In this document: piece by piece, positions 35,394 to 47,680 of the stretch
Position numbering within the stretch: position 1 is the first letter of the stretch
Layout: the number at the start of each line of letters is the position of its first letter
Source: Mytilisepta virgata
Taxonomy: Eukaryota > Mollusca > Bivalvia > Mytilida > Mytilidae
Assembly (NCBI GenBank): GCA_028015205.1
Contig: CM051516.1
Coordinates: forward strand, 34,176,230-34,240,229
Length of the DNA stretch: 64,000 nt
Reading direction: 5' to 3'
Made by a program: the position numbers and the translations under genes
The notes under the pieces: generated by a model
Told to the model about the DNA's origin: nothing
Databases searched by the model: none
Seen by the model: only the letters and a program-made list of their open reading frames with translations

Positions 35394-35801
35394 ACAAAAA
35401 AAAAATCTTATCTAATTATGTTGCTATGCTAAAATAGTTTTTAATTATCTCAATACTTATCTTATTTCATATGTATAGAAAAAATCAGTAAATGTGATTC
35501 TGCTCTGCAAACAAAATTTCAAAAGTTCTTCAATCTGTCCATATTCAGCCAATTAATCTTTATGAAGGGACTGGAGTGAACTGTATTTGGTGTTAAACAT
35601 TCATGCATGAATGACCTTATTTTAAAATTTTCACACCTTCCAATGTTTTTGTTAATCACTGTTTAGTAATGACCCCTTAAAAGTTTTAATTAATGTTATT
35701 TAAAGATTTTTATAAAATAATGAGACTATTTCAATATAAGTAGTCAGCAGTTAAATAATAAAATACATTCCATACAGCAAATATAGTTGACCTATTACTT
35801 A

Positions 35802-36321
35802 CATCCCAGCTCCTTTGTTTTTACAGGGGTGATCTGAGACGGATCACCTCTGCCAGATCACCCCAGCAAGAGTGCTTTCTTAGTTTAAAGTTGGCGGGAA
35901 CAATTTACTCACGATTAAAACTTAGAAAATTTAGGCAGAAACATAAATTACAAATTAAAAATTAACATTAAAATTTTTGAAAGAATCTACTGAGATTCGA
36001 ACCTGGGACCCTTAGTATGTTGTCCAGATGCCTTAACCACTAGACTACGAAACTCACACCGAAGAAGTGTTAATTTTACCTATATACACATTATGTCCTG
36101 GGTTCCATTGGGGTATACAATATAATATATATATATAAGTAATTATATAACGTACAATAGAACTGAAATCTTTACCTTAAGTTTATTATTATTTATCCCG
36201 AATGAGCTTGGATGTAAAATAGTTATCCCACTCGGACTTGGTGTGTCTGTATAAGATCATCCCTCGGGCCTCCGGCCCTCGGGGTGATCTTACACAGACA
36301 CACCGCGTCCTCGTGCGATAA
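35802..36321 (-). mobile_element. 520-bp retroposon-like insertion with tRNA-like core
   Basis: The 10-bp target ctattactta is duplicated at 35792-35801 and 36322-36331, and removing the insert restores the family-2 unit. On the minus strand a tRNA-like segment at about 35985-36058 reads TAGTCTAGTGGTTAAGGCAT with GGTTCGAATCTC, i.e. A- and B-boxes. The minus-strand 5' end is a long hairpin (36219-36325). Confidence 0.75.
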
Positions 36322-36325
36322 CTAT
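36219..36325. repeat. GC-rich palindrome, about 52-bp arms
   Basis: Arm 'gtgtgtctgtataagatcat' with 'ccctcgggcc' pairs with 'ggccctcggggtgatctta' and 'cacagacacac'; the outer ends 'atagttatc' and 'gataactat' also pair. Several mismatches are G-U-like transitions. Confidence 0.8.
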
Positions 36326-36424
36326 TACTTATAGCATCTGAGAAGAAGCTTAACATTGACCAATGAAGCATGAAAATGAGGTCAAGGTCAGATGAACATG
36401 CCAGACAGACATACACACCTTACA

Positions 36425-38391
36425 GAGGGGGGGCAAGGGGGTCCAATAACAGCAAAACAGCAAATTGATTTGGCTAAAAACAGATAACAAGGAATCGAAA
36501 GTGATAAAAACAGATAACAGTAAATGAAAATCAATAACAGATAACAGTAAATCGAAAATGGCTAATAACAGTTTTAAACATCATTGATCATTAAAAGTAT
36601 GTTGATTTATGTTTAATAACTGATCATAACTAAAATAAGAAAGAAATATTTGAAAGTTGACATGTAGACAATGAATTTACTTAGGTACAGGAAACTTTAA
36701 ATAGAAATAGGTACATGTCCGTATTCAAAAGTGTACTACTGGAAAATCTTCCAATCCTTTTTTAAATTCAGCGTCTTTCCCCTCGTACCACTTCTCTCCA
36801 CTCAATGAAGGCCTGCATTTTAAAAACTCCTTTAAGATTTTTCTGAGTTCACTTTGAACTCGTTTTAGAACCTACTAATCTTTACTGTATATCAGTAAAA
36901 TCTATTGTAAAGCTGCCAAAAGATCAAACAATATTGTGGATTTGATCTGGGTTGCAAATTGAGGTCACTAATGCCAATAAATGTTGAAATATATTAAGGA
37001 TGCTCGCTGGTCATGTTTTGGTCTTTTTGTCAAATTTACGTAATCCTCGGGTTTTATCCATTTCTTAAACATGAAATTTTTTGCCCATGAACCCCTACTT
37101 TTTCTTTTATAATTCAATCATATATACCTTAAAATGGTATTTGACAAAATTTTATGAAATCCTTTTTAACTATTCATACATTTTTGAGAGACTGAAGTTG
37201 CCAATGCAAAGACAATGTAAAATCCAGAGAAACCCCATTTCCTGCAAATTTTCAAGGCCTTATAGCTCTAAAATGAGCACATTTTTTTCTTGCTTATTTG
37301 TTTACTATTCATATGTTCTCTTAAACTAAAACACCTATTTCAAATCCTATTTATCTAATCTATCCTATTAGACCAGCGATCATCCTTAATACTATCACAA
37401 TTTTAATACAAGGGTTAAGATTGAATTTTTTTTAACAAAAGTAATTTTGGATTACGAAAGTGACAAGTTGCAAGTGTCGTCATCTCATGGGATATCGACT
37501 GCAGAATTGATGGCTTGAAATTTTCAAAATTTTCCTGTGAAAATCCCGGTTAAAAAAACAACATTGGATTAGAATCTAGAATAAATAATATTACTTTTAA
37601 GTAGGAAAAATCACAAGGTTTCATTTCGGACTGCCGCACCATTTTAAACATCTGTTCGTTTGTATATATCTGTTTGAATTTGGAATTACGCAGAAGAAAC
37701 ATATAGTGCACAAGTGTAAGATATTCTGATTGAATATTGAGTATTATCCACGTGCAAACAACAGAAAGTAAAAAATTATTAAACTCAGATATGAACAATG
37801 TATATTTTGATAACATATTCTGTTGACTAAAATTCGGAAAGCCAAAAAAAAGATACATTTAATCATAAAACATTGCGACCAGAATAATTTTATAATTTTT
37901 TAACAGAGTATCAAAAAAAAAACTAAGTATGGTAAACATTAATTGAGGAGGTTGAAAACCACAGAGTTCAGAATTTCTATAATGCTATCAGGACTATCAT
38001 CTTGGTTTGCCGCCTCACTTTCTGGCACATCCATGTTTTGGTGAGGAAATGTATGTTTAAGTGATGGTCTTTGATGGGTATGTAACAGAAATCCTTCTCC
38101 GAGTAAGGAGCACTATATTAGCAGTGGTCATGGTGGTAGGACCCCAATTTTCAGTGATCTTCAATTTCTACCTAAAATTGGCTGTCGAAATTCTAACATT
38201 CCAATTTTCAATAACTGATAACAGCAATTACATTCTCACAATAACAGATAACAAAAAAAATAATTGTCCTATAACAGCTAACAAGGAATAAGACAATAAC
38301 AGCTAACAGCAAACATATTTTAGGAATAACAGATAACAAAGAATTAATTTGCCCTATAACAGCATAACAGTTATACCCCTTGCCCCCCCTC
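36425..38391. mobile_element. 2-kb transposon, GAGGGGGGGCAAGGGG ends, 6-bp target duplication
   Basis: Termini GAGGGGGGGCAAGGGG and CCCCTTGCCCCCCCTC are inverted; target cttaca is duplicated at 36419-36424 and 38392-38397. Both ends are crowded with 'ataacagataacaag'-type motifs (36450-36580 and 38205-38370), in the same orientation at both ends. The interior (36600-38200) has no convincing transposase frame. The host repeat is restored on excision. Confidence 0.8.
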
Positions 38392-38589
38392 CTTACAATC
38401 ATTCCATACACCACATTTAGCTGACCTATAACATATAGTATCTGAGAAGAGGACCAAACAATAGAAACTTAACATTGACCATGAAAATGAGATCAAGGAC
38501 AAATGATAGACATGTACACCTTACAATCATTTAGTTGACCTATTGCTTATGGTATTTGAAAAACAGACCAAAACACAAAAACTTAACAT

Positions 38590-39135
38590 TGATCTATGAC
38601 GGATGTCAATTTTTACAAAAGATATTAAAATTGTCTAAAAATGAAATAAATATGCACACAGAGAAAGTTGCATCAAATTACTTTGAGCGGTTATGGAGCA
38701 GTTGAGGATAGAAGTTTTGACCCCCCCCTTTTTTTGCAAAAATGTCAATTTTTACAAAAAATAATTTAAAATTTTTCTAAAAATGAAATATATATGCACA
38801 CCTGTGCATTAAGGTTAATGCACAGAGAAAGTTTCATCAAATTTCTTTGAGCGGTTTACGAGTAGTTGAGGATAGAAGTTTTGACACCCCCCCCCCCCTT
38901 TTTTTTGCAAAAATGTCAATTTTTACAAAAAATAATTTAAAATTTTCTAAAAATGAAATATATATGCACACCTGTTGCATTAAGGTTAATGCACAGAGAA
39001 AGTTTCATCAAATTCCTTTGAGCGGTTTATGAGTAGTTGAGGATAGAAGAAAAGTGTGACGACGCAAGACGCAAGACACAAGACGCAAGACGACAGATAG
39101 TGATCCCTATGTGTCCATGTGTTCCTCAGGCGACA
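38590..39135 (+). repeat. Tandem units of another hairpin-tail family (copy 1)
   Basis: Three units of about 160 bp: 'aatgtcaatttttacaaaaa', 'atatatgcacacctgtgcat', 'gagcggtttatgagtagttg'. Ends 'gacgcaagacgcaagac' and a tail with TATGTGTCC...CAGGCGACACAA. A second copy is at 46090-46450. Confidence 0.7.
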
Positions 39136-39621
39136 CAATGAGGTCAACATCAGATGAAACCTGCCAGACTGTACCCCTTACAATCATTTCATACACCACA
39201 TATAGTTGACCTACTGCTTATAGTATCTGAGAAACGGACCTAACCACATAAATTTAACCTTGATCACTGATCCATGAAATGAGGTCGAGGTCAGGTGAAC
39301 CCTGTCTGACAGACATTTAAACGTTGCAAGGAACCTATATACCAAATATAGTTATCCTATTACTCATAATAAGTGAGATTCAAATGACAAAAAAACTAAA
39401 AAAATTTTTCAAGCAGTCGCTGAACCATGAAAATGAGGTCAAGGACAACGGACATATTACAGACGGAAAGTTTATAACACAAGGTATCTGCATACAATGT
39501 ATGAAGCATCCAGGTCTTCTACCCTCTGAAATATAAAGCTTATACAAATAGTTTACGCCACTGCCGCCGGATAGTAATACCTATGTCTCCCTTTGTGACT
39601 TTCGTCGCAGGCGAGACAAAA

Positions 39622-40068
39622 ATCGTCAAAATCGGATAAGAAACAAAAAAGTTTCAAACCATAGTTGTAAAATATCATAATGATACGTTCAATAGAACAA
39701 AAGTAAATGAGTGGAAACCAAACTGTCTGTGGATGCCAACACCGACAACGACAGGCTCATACCATAATACGTTCACAAATATTTGCAGTCGTATAAAAAG
39801 TCAAAGATATAGATTAAAAGGTGTAAGAGGAGAGGATTACAAAATATAATATAGAAATACAGGTACTGTTTTTATCACATATATATACCGGTACCTACCT
39901 GTTCACCATACAATTATCACCTGGATTAGCCCTCTTTGCAACACAACCAAAATCTGACTGAATTAATAGTTTTGCATTATATACAGTTTGTATAATAAGG
40001 TACAGCTGTGAATGTGAAAATGACAACCAAGGGGATATTACAGAAATATACATGAATGATCATCTTAC
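39622..40068. other. Intron, nothing recognised
   Basis: 39640-39790 contains a 'cgacaacgacaggctcat ... gtcgtataaaa' tail-like end related to family 7; remainder AT-rich. Confidence 0.4.
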
Positions 40069-40143
40069 TTTGAGGGTATATGATTAGGTTTGGCTCTCCT
40101 AACTTAAAATATGGTGGAAACGCCCTTTCAATAGAAATCCTCT
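40069..40143 (-). CDS. RNF213: RNF213-like exon 6 of window (short)
   Basis: 75 nt, too short for most ORF filters, phase 1 in and 1 out. Peptide RISIERAFPPYFKLGEPNLI then IYPQ. The F-YF--GEPNL(I/V) motif directly precedes AAA2 in vertebrate RNF213. Acceptor TTTTCAG|AGA, donor CAAA|GTAAGA. Phase fits exon 5 and exon 7. Confidence 0.9.
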
Positions 40144-40538
40144 CTGAAAAAAAAATGAAGAAAATATTACACTACTAATTACCTAAATATCAACAGATTT
40201 TCTTGATTTGAATGAAATGTTTTACTCTTAATATCTATGACTAGAGTACATACTTTAAAGAACGGTATTCATAGCTAGAACATATTTTGTGAATGTATTT
40301 ATTTTTATTTAATTTTTGAAACCATTTTTAATGTTTTTCTTGAAGCGGGAGTTGTAACTCCTATTTGAAGGCCATATGACAATCTTTTCCAATGTCCAAT
40401 CCTTTGGGATATCTCTTACATGCTTCTGAGTATCAAACCAATCCCAGGTATTGATTAGTGTGAACTATCATTCAAATTTAAAGGGATTTGAGGTGCTATC
40501 CAGACATTAAACCCCTAGCAACTTTGTTGTATGGGTAA

Positions 40539-41645
40539 AACCAGAGGCTCCCAGGAGCTTGTATAGCTTACCTAATATTATCATTTGTTCCTTGCCATGT
40601 TTGGTTTCAATCCATTCAGTAATTTTCAAGAAGAAGCCGTTTCTAAATAATTCCCATAGGGTCCTATGTTAAAGTAAGTCTCCCCGCTGATGGCCATCAT
40701 GGATGAGAGATCGGCATCAAAATAACAACAAAATAACAAAACTTGGTCAGAACGTCATTAGGAACATTCATGCTATCTTTGGTTTCAATCATTCAGTGGT
40801 TCTCCAGAAGAACATTTTTTTATGTATTTCCCATAGGGTCCTATGTTAATCTAAGTACCCCACTGGTGGCCATCTTGGATGACAGATCCACAACAAAATA
40901 ACAACACTTGGTCAGCATCTCATAAGGAACATTCATGCCATGTTTGGTTTCAATCCATTCAGCGGTTCTCTAAAAAAAGATTTTGTATGTATATTTTCCA
41001 TAAGGTCCTATGTTAAACTTAGTCCCCCAGCTGGCTGCCATCTTAGATGACAAATCAGCAACAAAGTAACAACCTTGTTCAGAACCTCATAGAGAACATT
41101 CGTGCCATGTTTGGTTTCAATCCATCTAGCAGTTCTCTAGAAGAAGATTTTTGTATGTATTTCCCATAGGGTCCTATGTTGAACTAAGTTGCATGCTGGC
41201 AGCCATATTTGATGATGGGTCGGCACCAAAGTAACAACTCTTGGTCATCATGTCATATGCAATATTCATGCCATGTTTGGTTTCAATCCATTCAGTGGTT
41301 CTCTAGAAGAAGATTTTTGTGTGTATTTCCCATGGGGTCCTATGTTAAACTAAGTCCCCCGGTGGTGGGCATCTTGGATTACGGTTCTGCAACAATGTAA
41401 TATCTCTTGGTCAGCACCTCATAAGGAACATTCATGCCAAGTTTGGTTTCAATCCATTCAGCAGTTCTCTAGAAGAAGCCATGTTGGACGATGGATCGGC
41501 ACCAAAGTGACAACAGCATCTTGTAAGGAATATGTGTGCCATGTTTCGTTTCAATCCATTCAGCAGTTTTCCAGAAGAAGTTCCCAAAATGTGAAATGTG
41601 AACAGACGGACAGGTGATGGCAATAACTCACATGACCCTTTTTAC
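40539..41645 (+). mobile_element. Family-1 element with about six 155-bp tandem units
   Basis: Head AACCAGAGGCTCCCAGGAGC. Regular units with 'cccatagggtcctatgttaa', 'ggccatcttggatgac', 'gccatgtttggtttcaatcc' and 'ggttctctagaagaag'. Ends 'gtgaacagacggacagg', 'aactcacatgacccttttt', a damaged tail. Confidence 0.75.
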
Positions 41646-41726
41646 AGAATTTAAGGCTGATATTGACTTATGTCTACTTTACAGTTTTCTCAGATTTTCT
41701 ATTCTTGAGAGTATTTAAATTTTTAC

Positions 41727-41863
41727 CTAGTTCACCAAGCCTGTTTAAAATCAGACCAAGGTGTTCCATGCTGACATAGTCTGTAACACTAGATGAAATT
41801 GAATTCAGAAACTTTTTCCACATCTCTTTCAGTCCTGATTGAAGCATTTCATAAGCATTTTGC
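41727..41863 (-). CDS. RNF213: RNF213-like exon 5 of window
   Basis: 137 nt, completes the codon begun in exon 4 and leaves 1 base. Peptide QNAYEMLQSGLKEMWKKFLN followed by MEHLGLILNRLGELG, helical, similar in layout to the human segment before 'GEPNLV'. Acceptor AACAG|GCA, donor CTAG|GTAAAA. Confidence 0.85.
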
Positions 41864-42100
41864 CTGTTCAAATAACAAATTATAGGCTCATCTCATCTAT
41901 CCATTTATTTTGTCAAAAATATGACAGAGGAGAAATTTACGATATGAAGCTAAATAATGGACAACACAAAAATTATGTTTATATTTAACATTGCTGATTC
42001 AATCTTTACAAAGATCCTTTTTGTTCAGTGTATAATCAGCAATACTATCCTCTCCAAAAAATTAATTATGATTAGTGAAACTTCACCAAATACAAATTTG

Positions 42101-42140
42101 AACTAGAGGCTCATATGGCCTTTGTCCAGGTGAGCTAATA
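42101..42140 (+). mobile_element. Minimal family-1 element: head joined to tail
   Basis: AACTAGAGGCTC (head) runs directly into ATATGGCC-TTTGTCC-AGGTGAGCTAATA (tail), 40 bp with no interior. Confidence 0.7.
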
Positions 42141-42342
42141 ATCAATAAAATGCACACAGAAATTTGAAATCAGTTCTTATAAAATATTTGGGGCATTTTA
42201 GCAGTGGAAATAACAATAATTCATTATTCGAAACAAAAGGTAGTGTAATACTTTTATATCAAAATTAACTCTATAATGATCACTGTAAATCATTAAAATT
42301 TTACTTGAGTAATTGTTCGTGATTTAAAGATAATATGAAATA

Positions 42343-45305
42343 AACTAGAGGCTCCAAAGAGCCTCAATCGCTCACCTCCTATATTTTGTTTATATCTTGT
42401 ATCAATGATGGCTTTAGGTATTTAATTATACTGTCATACTTTTTGCCTTAATATTGACTTGTACAGCTAAAATATAGAATCCTGAACCCATATATATATA
42501 TATATGGTTGCTCGGGACGTATTCATTGGTTGCTATGGACTTTTTCAATGGCATTGACTCTAGACCTTCCATTTTAACTTAACAGGTAAATTGTAGGGTC
42601 CTGAATCTAAATATATATGGTTGCTTGGGACTTTTCAACAGTTGCTATATACTTTCAATGACCTTGACTCTTGACCTTTCTTTTTGACATGTAAAGGTAA
42701 ATTGTAGGGTCCTGAACCCAAATATATCTGGTTGATAGGGACTTTTCCATTGGTTGCTATGGATTTTTTCAATGATCTTGAGCCTCCCTATTGACTTGTA
42801 CAGCTATATTAAATATATATGGTTGCTAGGGACTTCTTCATTGGTTGCTATGGACTTTTTCAATGACCTCAACTCTTGACCTTTCTTTTTGACCTGTAAA
42901 GTTAAAATATAGGGTCCTTAACCCAAATAGATATGGTTGCTAGGGACTTTTTCATCAGCTGATATGGACTATCTATAATAATATTCACGTTAATAAACTA
43001 CAACTGCAAAATTTCCTTAAAATTGCCAATTCAGGGGCAAAAACCCAAAAATGGTCGACCGATTCGTCTTTAAATTTCATGGCAGGTAGATCTTGACCTC
43101 ATAAACATGTTTACCTCTTTTTTTTTCTTTAGTTTTTGAGATATGAGCCAAAAAGTGCATTTTTCACCTTTGTTCTATTTTTAGCCATGGCAGCCATGTT
43201 TCTCAGTGGACACGAAAATAAAACATAAACTTTATACTAGATACCCTAAGGATCTTTCAGTTTAACTGAAACTGATCCTGTAGTTTCAGAGGAGAAGATA
43301 AAGAAAACTATAGCCTCTCAAGAGCCTGTATAGCTCACCTGATTTAACTTTTCACCTTGAGCAGGACTAAAAATTTAAACTAAGTTCAGCTATGGCAGTC
43401 TTCTTGGTTGACAGTCCATGTCAAACATTTCTCAAAGAGACCATTACTGCTAAGTTTTATTCAAACTGGCTAAGAGGTTCCAGACAAGAAGATTTTTAAA
43501 TGAATTTTCCCATAGGGTCCAATATTTAACTAAGTTTGGCCGTGGCAGTCATCTTGGTTGATAATCTGGGTGATTGGACACAATTGTGAAAGAGGACCAT
43601 CTAAGGACCAATGCTGCAAAGTTTAGTTCCAATTGGCTCAGTAGTTTCAGACAAGAAGATTTTTGAGTGAATTTCTCATAGGGTCCTATGCCAAACTAAG
43701 TTCGGCTGTGGTGCCCATCTTGGTTCATAGTCCACGAAATTGGACACATTTCTGAAAGAGGATCTCCTAAGGACCATTGCTTCCCAGTCTGGTTCCAGTA
43801 TGTCAAGTGGTTTAAGACAAGAATATTTTTCAATGAATTTTCCCATTAGGACCCCTTTGTTAAACTAAGTTCGGCTGTAGCAGCCACTGTCTAATTACCA
43901 TTGCTACCAAGTCTAGTTTTAATTGGCTATGTGGTTTCAGACAAGAAGATTTTTGAGTGAATTTCCCATAGGGTCCTTTGTTAAACTAAGTTTGGCTGTG
44001 GTGGCCATCTTGGTTAATGGTTGGGTCATCAGACATACTTCTGAAAGGGAACCTCCTAAGGACCATTACTGCCAAGTTTGGTCCCAATTGGCCTGGTAGT
44101 TTCATAGAAGAAGATTTTTTAAATTGATCTCCCTTTTTTTCTTTTTTTAGTAACAGCAGCCATGTCGGTTGGAAGTTGGGGATGCCATCATAATTTTGGA
44201 AGAGGACCACCCAAGGACTATTCCACCAAAGTTTGGTCCCAATTGGCCCAGTGGTTTCAGAAGAAAAGATCTTTAAAGGAAAGTTTACCCATGATGCCGT
44301 CTTTTAAAAGGGCAAAAACTCCTATAAGGGGTCAATTAATGATTTTGGTCTTGTTGACTTGTTTGTAGATCTTACTTTGTTGAACATTTTTGCTGTTTAC
44401 AGTTTGTCTTGATCTATAATAATATTCAAGATAATATTTCCTTAAAATAAACAATTCAGGGGCAATAACCCAACAAAGGGTTGACTGATTCGTCTGAAAA
44501 TTTTATGCTAGGAAGAACATTTTTACCCCATGTCAGTTTTGCTCTAAATGCTTTAGTTTTTGAGATATAAGACAAAAACCGTCGTTTACTCCTATGTTCT
44601 ATTTTTAGCCATGTCGGCCATGTTGGTTGGCAGGCAGGGTCTTGGACATATTTTATAAACTAGATACCCTAATGATGCTTGTGGCCAAGTTTGGTTCTAT
44701 TCGGCCTAGTAGTTTCAGAGGAGAATAATTTTGTAAAAGTTAACGGACGATGACGGATGCCAAGTTTGTCTTTATCTATAAAAATGTGAAAAATTGTCTT
44801 TGAAGGGCAAAAACTCCTATAAGGGGTCAATTAACGATTTTGGTCTTGTCGATTTATACGTAGATCTTACTTTGTTGAACATTTTTGCTGTTTACAGTTT
44901 GTCTTTGTCTATAATAATATTCAAGATAATAACCTAAAACTGCAAAATTTCCTTAAAATTAACAATTCAGGGTCAATAACCCAACAAAGGGTTGACTGAT
45001 TTGTCTGAAAATTTCATGGTAGGTAGATGTTGACCTGATGAACATTTTTACCTCATGTCACTTTTGCTCTAAATGCTTTTGTGTTTGAGATACAAGTCAA
45101 AAACTGCAAAATTTCCTTAAAATTAACAATTCAGGGGCAATAACCTAACAAAAGGTTGACTGATTCGTCAAAAAAATTTCAAGGCAGGTAGATTTTGACC
45201 TGATGAACATTTTTACCCCGTCAATATTGATGGACGGACAGACGACCAATGGACGCCAAGTGATGGCAAAAGCTCACGTCCTTTTAGGACAGGCGAGCTA
45301 AAAAG
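42343..45305 (+). mobile_element. Nested family-1 elements
   Basis: An outer head AACTAGAGGCTCCAAAGAGC/ATCGCTCACCT at 42343 and a second head at 43306 (ACTATAGCCTCTCAAGAGCC, ATAGCTCACCTG). 43380-44270 has about 170-bp units ('tggctgtggtggccatcttg'). 44300-45230 has about 300-bp units ('gggcaaaaactcctataagg', 'gctctaaatgctttagtttt'). Tail GCTCACGTCC-TTTTAGGACAGGCGAGCTAAAAA at 45271-45305. Confidence 0.7.
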
Positions 45306-45670
45306 TTGCAATAACATACAAAATTTGGGAACCATAAATTTCATAAGTTTCATAACTTGGGGATGGTAAAAGCTAAAATGGTCAAAATGAAAAAGACACT
45401 TGGTGTAATTAATCTATGATTATATGAAATGGGCAAAGTTGAGTTATTGTATGAAGTGTTGGAAATTACACATTTTCTCATAAAAATCTTCTATAACACG
45501 AAAACCAAACATGCAAAAATTGTAATATATCAGAAGTCTTTCCATAACTGATCCAAATAAGAATTTCTTATGATCTATTTTAATCAAAACTGAGTCACTG
45601 TACAAAATTTCAAAATGTGGACAGATTTATAAAAGTTACTGTTCTACAATGATTTGTAGATTACACTTAC
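45306..45670. other. Intron, nothing recognised
   Basis: AT-rich, non-repetitive as far as I can see. Confidence 0.4.
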
Positions 45671-45848
45671 TCTGAATCTAAACCAACTTGATGTACTAAG
45701 TCTGCTGTTGCCGATGCCATGGAATGCCCTGAGGAAACCCATCCTGTATATTGAATATCTACCATATTTTCAACAATTCTGGCTGATGCATAAATGTCAT
45801 GTGGTGGTGATTGGTCATCATCTACATGATTATCACACCAAACTACTC
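45671..45848 (-). CDS. RNF213: RNF213-like exon 4 of window
   Basis: 178 nt; takes 2 bases to finish a codon and leaves 2 (phase 1 in, 2 out). Peptide includes VVWCDNHVDDDQSPPHDIYA and VDIQYTGWVSSGHSMASATA. I do not recognise strong family motifs here; this linker is poorly conserved. The call rests on its open frame, clean acceptor AACAG|GAG, consensus donor GA|GTAAGT, exact phase fit and position. Confidence 0.8.
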
Positions 45849-46089
45849 CTGTTTATTTAGAAAAAGCAATTTTATCTACAATCACATGTATTGAAATTGA
45901 TAAATAAAATATAATATAGAGTTTTTAGAATTTGGATTTTAATTTTTATTGCGGATGAACATGACAACTCCTAATGAAGAAAGCTGCTTAAGTGATGTGG
46001 ATCGCATCAGATATGGGCCAGTGCAAAAAAGCTGAGCGAGGCTACCGTAGCAGCAATTTTTGTCGTTGGACTTTGATTCCATGGAAGCC

Positions 46090-46450
46090 TTAGCTATTAA
46101 AATTTTGTAAAAATGAAATATATATGCACACCTTTGCATTAAGGTTAATGCACAGAGAAAGTTTCATCAAATTGTTTTGAGTGGTTATGCAGTAGTTGAG
46201 GATAGAAGTTTTGACCCCCCCCCCCTTTTTAAAAAATGTCAATTTTTACCCCAAAAAAATTTAATTTTCTAAAAATGAAATATAAATGCACACATGTGAA
46301 TTAAGGTTAATGCACAGAGAAAGTTTCATCAAATTCCTTTGAGAGGTTTACGAGTAGTTGAGGATAGAAGAAAAGTGTGACGATGCAAGACGCAAGACAA
46401 CAGATAGTGATCCCTATGTGTCGACCATGCATTCCGCAGGCGACACAAAA
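46090..46450 (+). repeat. Hairpin-tail family, copy 2
   Basis: Two units matching 38760-39135 ('gcacagagaaagtttcatca', C-run, 'tgacgatgcaagacgcaag') ending with TATGTGTCG...CGCAGGCGACACAAAAA (46420-46452). Confidence 0.7.
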
Positions 46451-46540
46451 ATGGGTGCTCTTTTTCAGCTTGCAGATCTGAGCATGTTTGTAATGTTATG
46501 GGTTGTGGGCACAATCACCCTGCACATAATCACTCACCCC

Positions 46541-46884
46541 CAAAAAAAAATAATTAATCAGGTAAACCCTCTATGTGATCTTCATCTTGATACTTGGACA
46601 CAAGGGCTTAAAAAGGATTATGATAAATCCTTTCTACTTCACGGAATTGAATTTGGTTTTGACATTGTGGATTGTGACAATTTACCATCAAATATTATGT
46701 CCAAAAATCATCCGTCAGCTACACCCAACAGTCCTTTATACAAGAAAGCTCATTTGCAATTTTGAATGTGGCAATTATGTTTTAACTGATAATTTTCTAA
46801 GGATTATAAGCCCCATGGGTGTAATCGCCAAACCTGACAGAGGTGTTCGAATCATTCATGACTGCATTTGTAAGAGATAATTAT
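46541..46884 (+). pseudogene. DIRS-like retrotransposon, RT N-terminal part (broken)
   Basis: NPLCDLHLDTWTQGLKKDYD, then HGIEFGFDIVDCDNLPS and HPSATPNSPLYKKAHLQF in one frame; after a frameshift ECGNYVLTDNFLRIISPMGV and KPDRGVRIIHDC. Matches the RT start of DIRS-type (tyrosine-recombinase) retroelements. Interrupted after 46884. Confidence 0.75.
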
Positions 46885-47204
46885 ATCCGGGTGAAATATA
46901 ATCTGTCAGGAAAAAAATCTTCTTCTGTTTAATTCTTTCCGGCTTTTTGTAACCGTGTATGAAATAAATCGGATGTTTTTTAACAGCATGAAATACTTTC
47001 CAACAAAAAGAGTGAATACGAACACATGAATAAAAGTCAGGTTTTATTTTACAGCATGAAATACTTTCCCACAAATAAATGAGTGAGTAAAAACTCACAG
47101 ATTTCTGTATAATATAAATGAACACAAATGGTTTTATGGTCAGTTATAAAAGCTTGAATGCCTTTCTTAGTGTAGTTCTTCCGTACAGGAATCATAAAAT
47201 GGAG

Positions 47205-47445
47205 GAAACGGAATACAATCAAATTATTAATTATATTAATAACCAAGAATATCCTGAATTATTGAGTTTATTTCTGATTCCCATAGGAAAATATTTACTG
47301 GTAAATTTTATCCACCAGAAAGTTTTTTTCTATTATACTGGTCTTCCAAGTTTACAAATGATGTTTCAGAGATTATTTCACAGTGAAAACTGTCCAGACA
47401 TTTTCACAATGAAATTTGTGCCGGCCTTGGAAAAAATATGCTAGA
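47205..47445 (+). pseudogene. Fragment of a second mobile-element ORF (uncertain)
   Basis: MEETEYNQIINYINNQEYPE begins like the integrase-type ORFs that start 'M---Y--I--YL-N-EYP' in animal elements. It lies between DIRS fragments, so it is probably part of an inserted element. The rest is not recognised. Confidence 0.35.
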
Positions 47446-47575
47446 AAAATACTTCTGGTGTAAAAAAATTACCAGTAAATATTTTTCACGGAAAACATTT
47501 CACACAGGAAAAAATAAACCGTTACACAGTTGCCCTGAAGGGTCAGCAGTAAATGATTTTGTTAGTGTTTTGAGA

Positions 47576-47672
47576 ATCAAAGATTTCAAACTATTGATAA
47601 TGCGACTAAATTAGTTGTCCCTAATTCATACAAGAGTAAGGTTGATCTTAAGTCTGCATATTGATCTGTATA
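47576..47672 (+). pseudogene. DIRS-like RT fragment
   Basis: RFQTIDNATKLVVPNSYKSK then VDLKSAY followed by a stop; corresponds to RT palm motif A (KVDLKSAY). Confidence 0.75.
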
Positions 47673-47680
47673 CGTAAGCA

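Larger units (their letters stand above)
34468..39621 (+). mobile_element. Hairpin-ended element, family 2, with nested insertions
   Basis: The head AACAAGAGTGGACACACTGA ends in ATGTCTCGCCTG (34489-34500). The tail at 39583-39621 has CTATGTCTCC...CGCAGGCGAGACAAAAA, so GTCTCGCCTG pairs with CAGGCGAGAC. Units of about 125-150 bp carry 'catgaaaatgaggtcaaggt', 'ttacaatcattccatacacc' and 'gttgacctattgcttatagt'. Insertions: 35802-36321, 36425-38391 and a third family at about 38590-39135. Confidence 0.75.

Noticed and set aside
35985..36058. Functional tRNA gene on the minus strand
   Set aside because: The T-stem and acceptor stem do not pair properly and it lies inside an insertion with target duplications.
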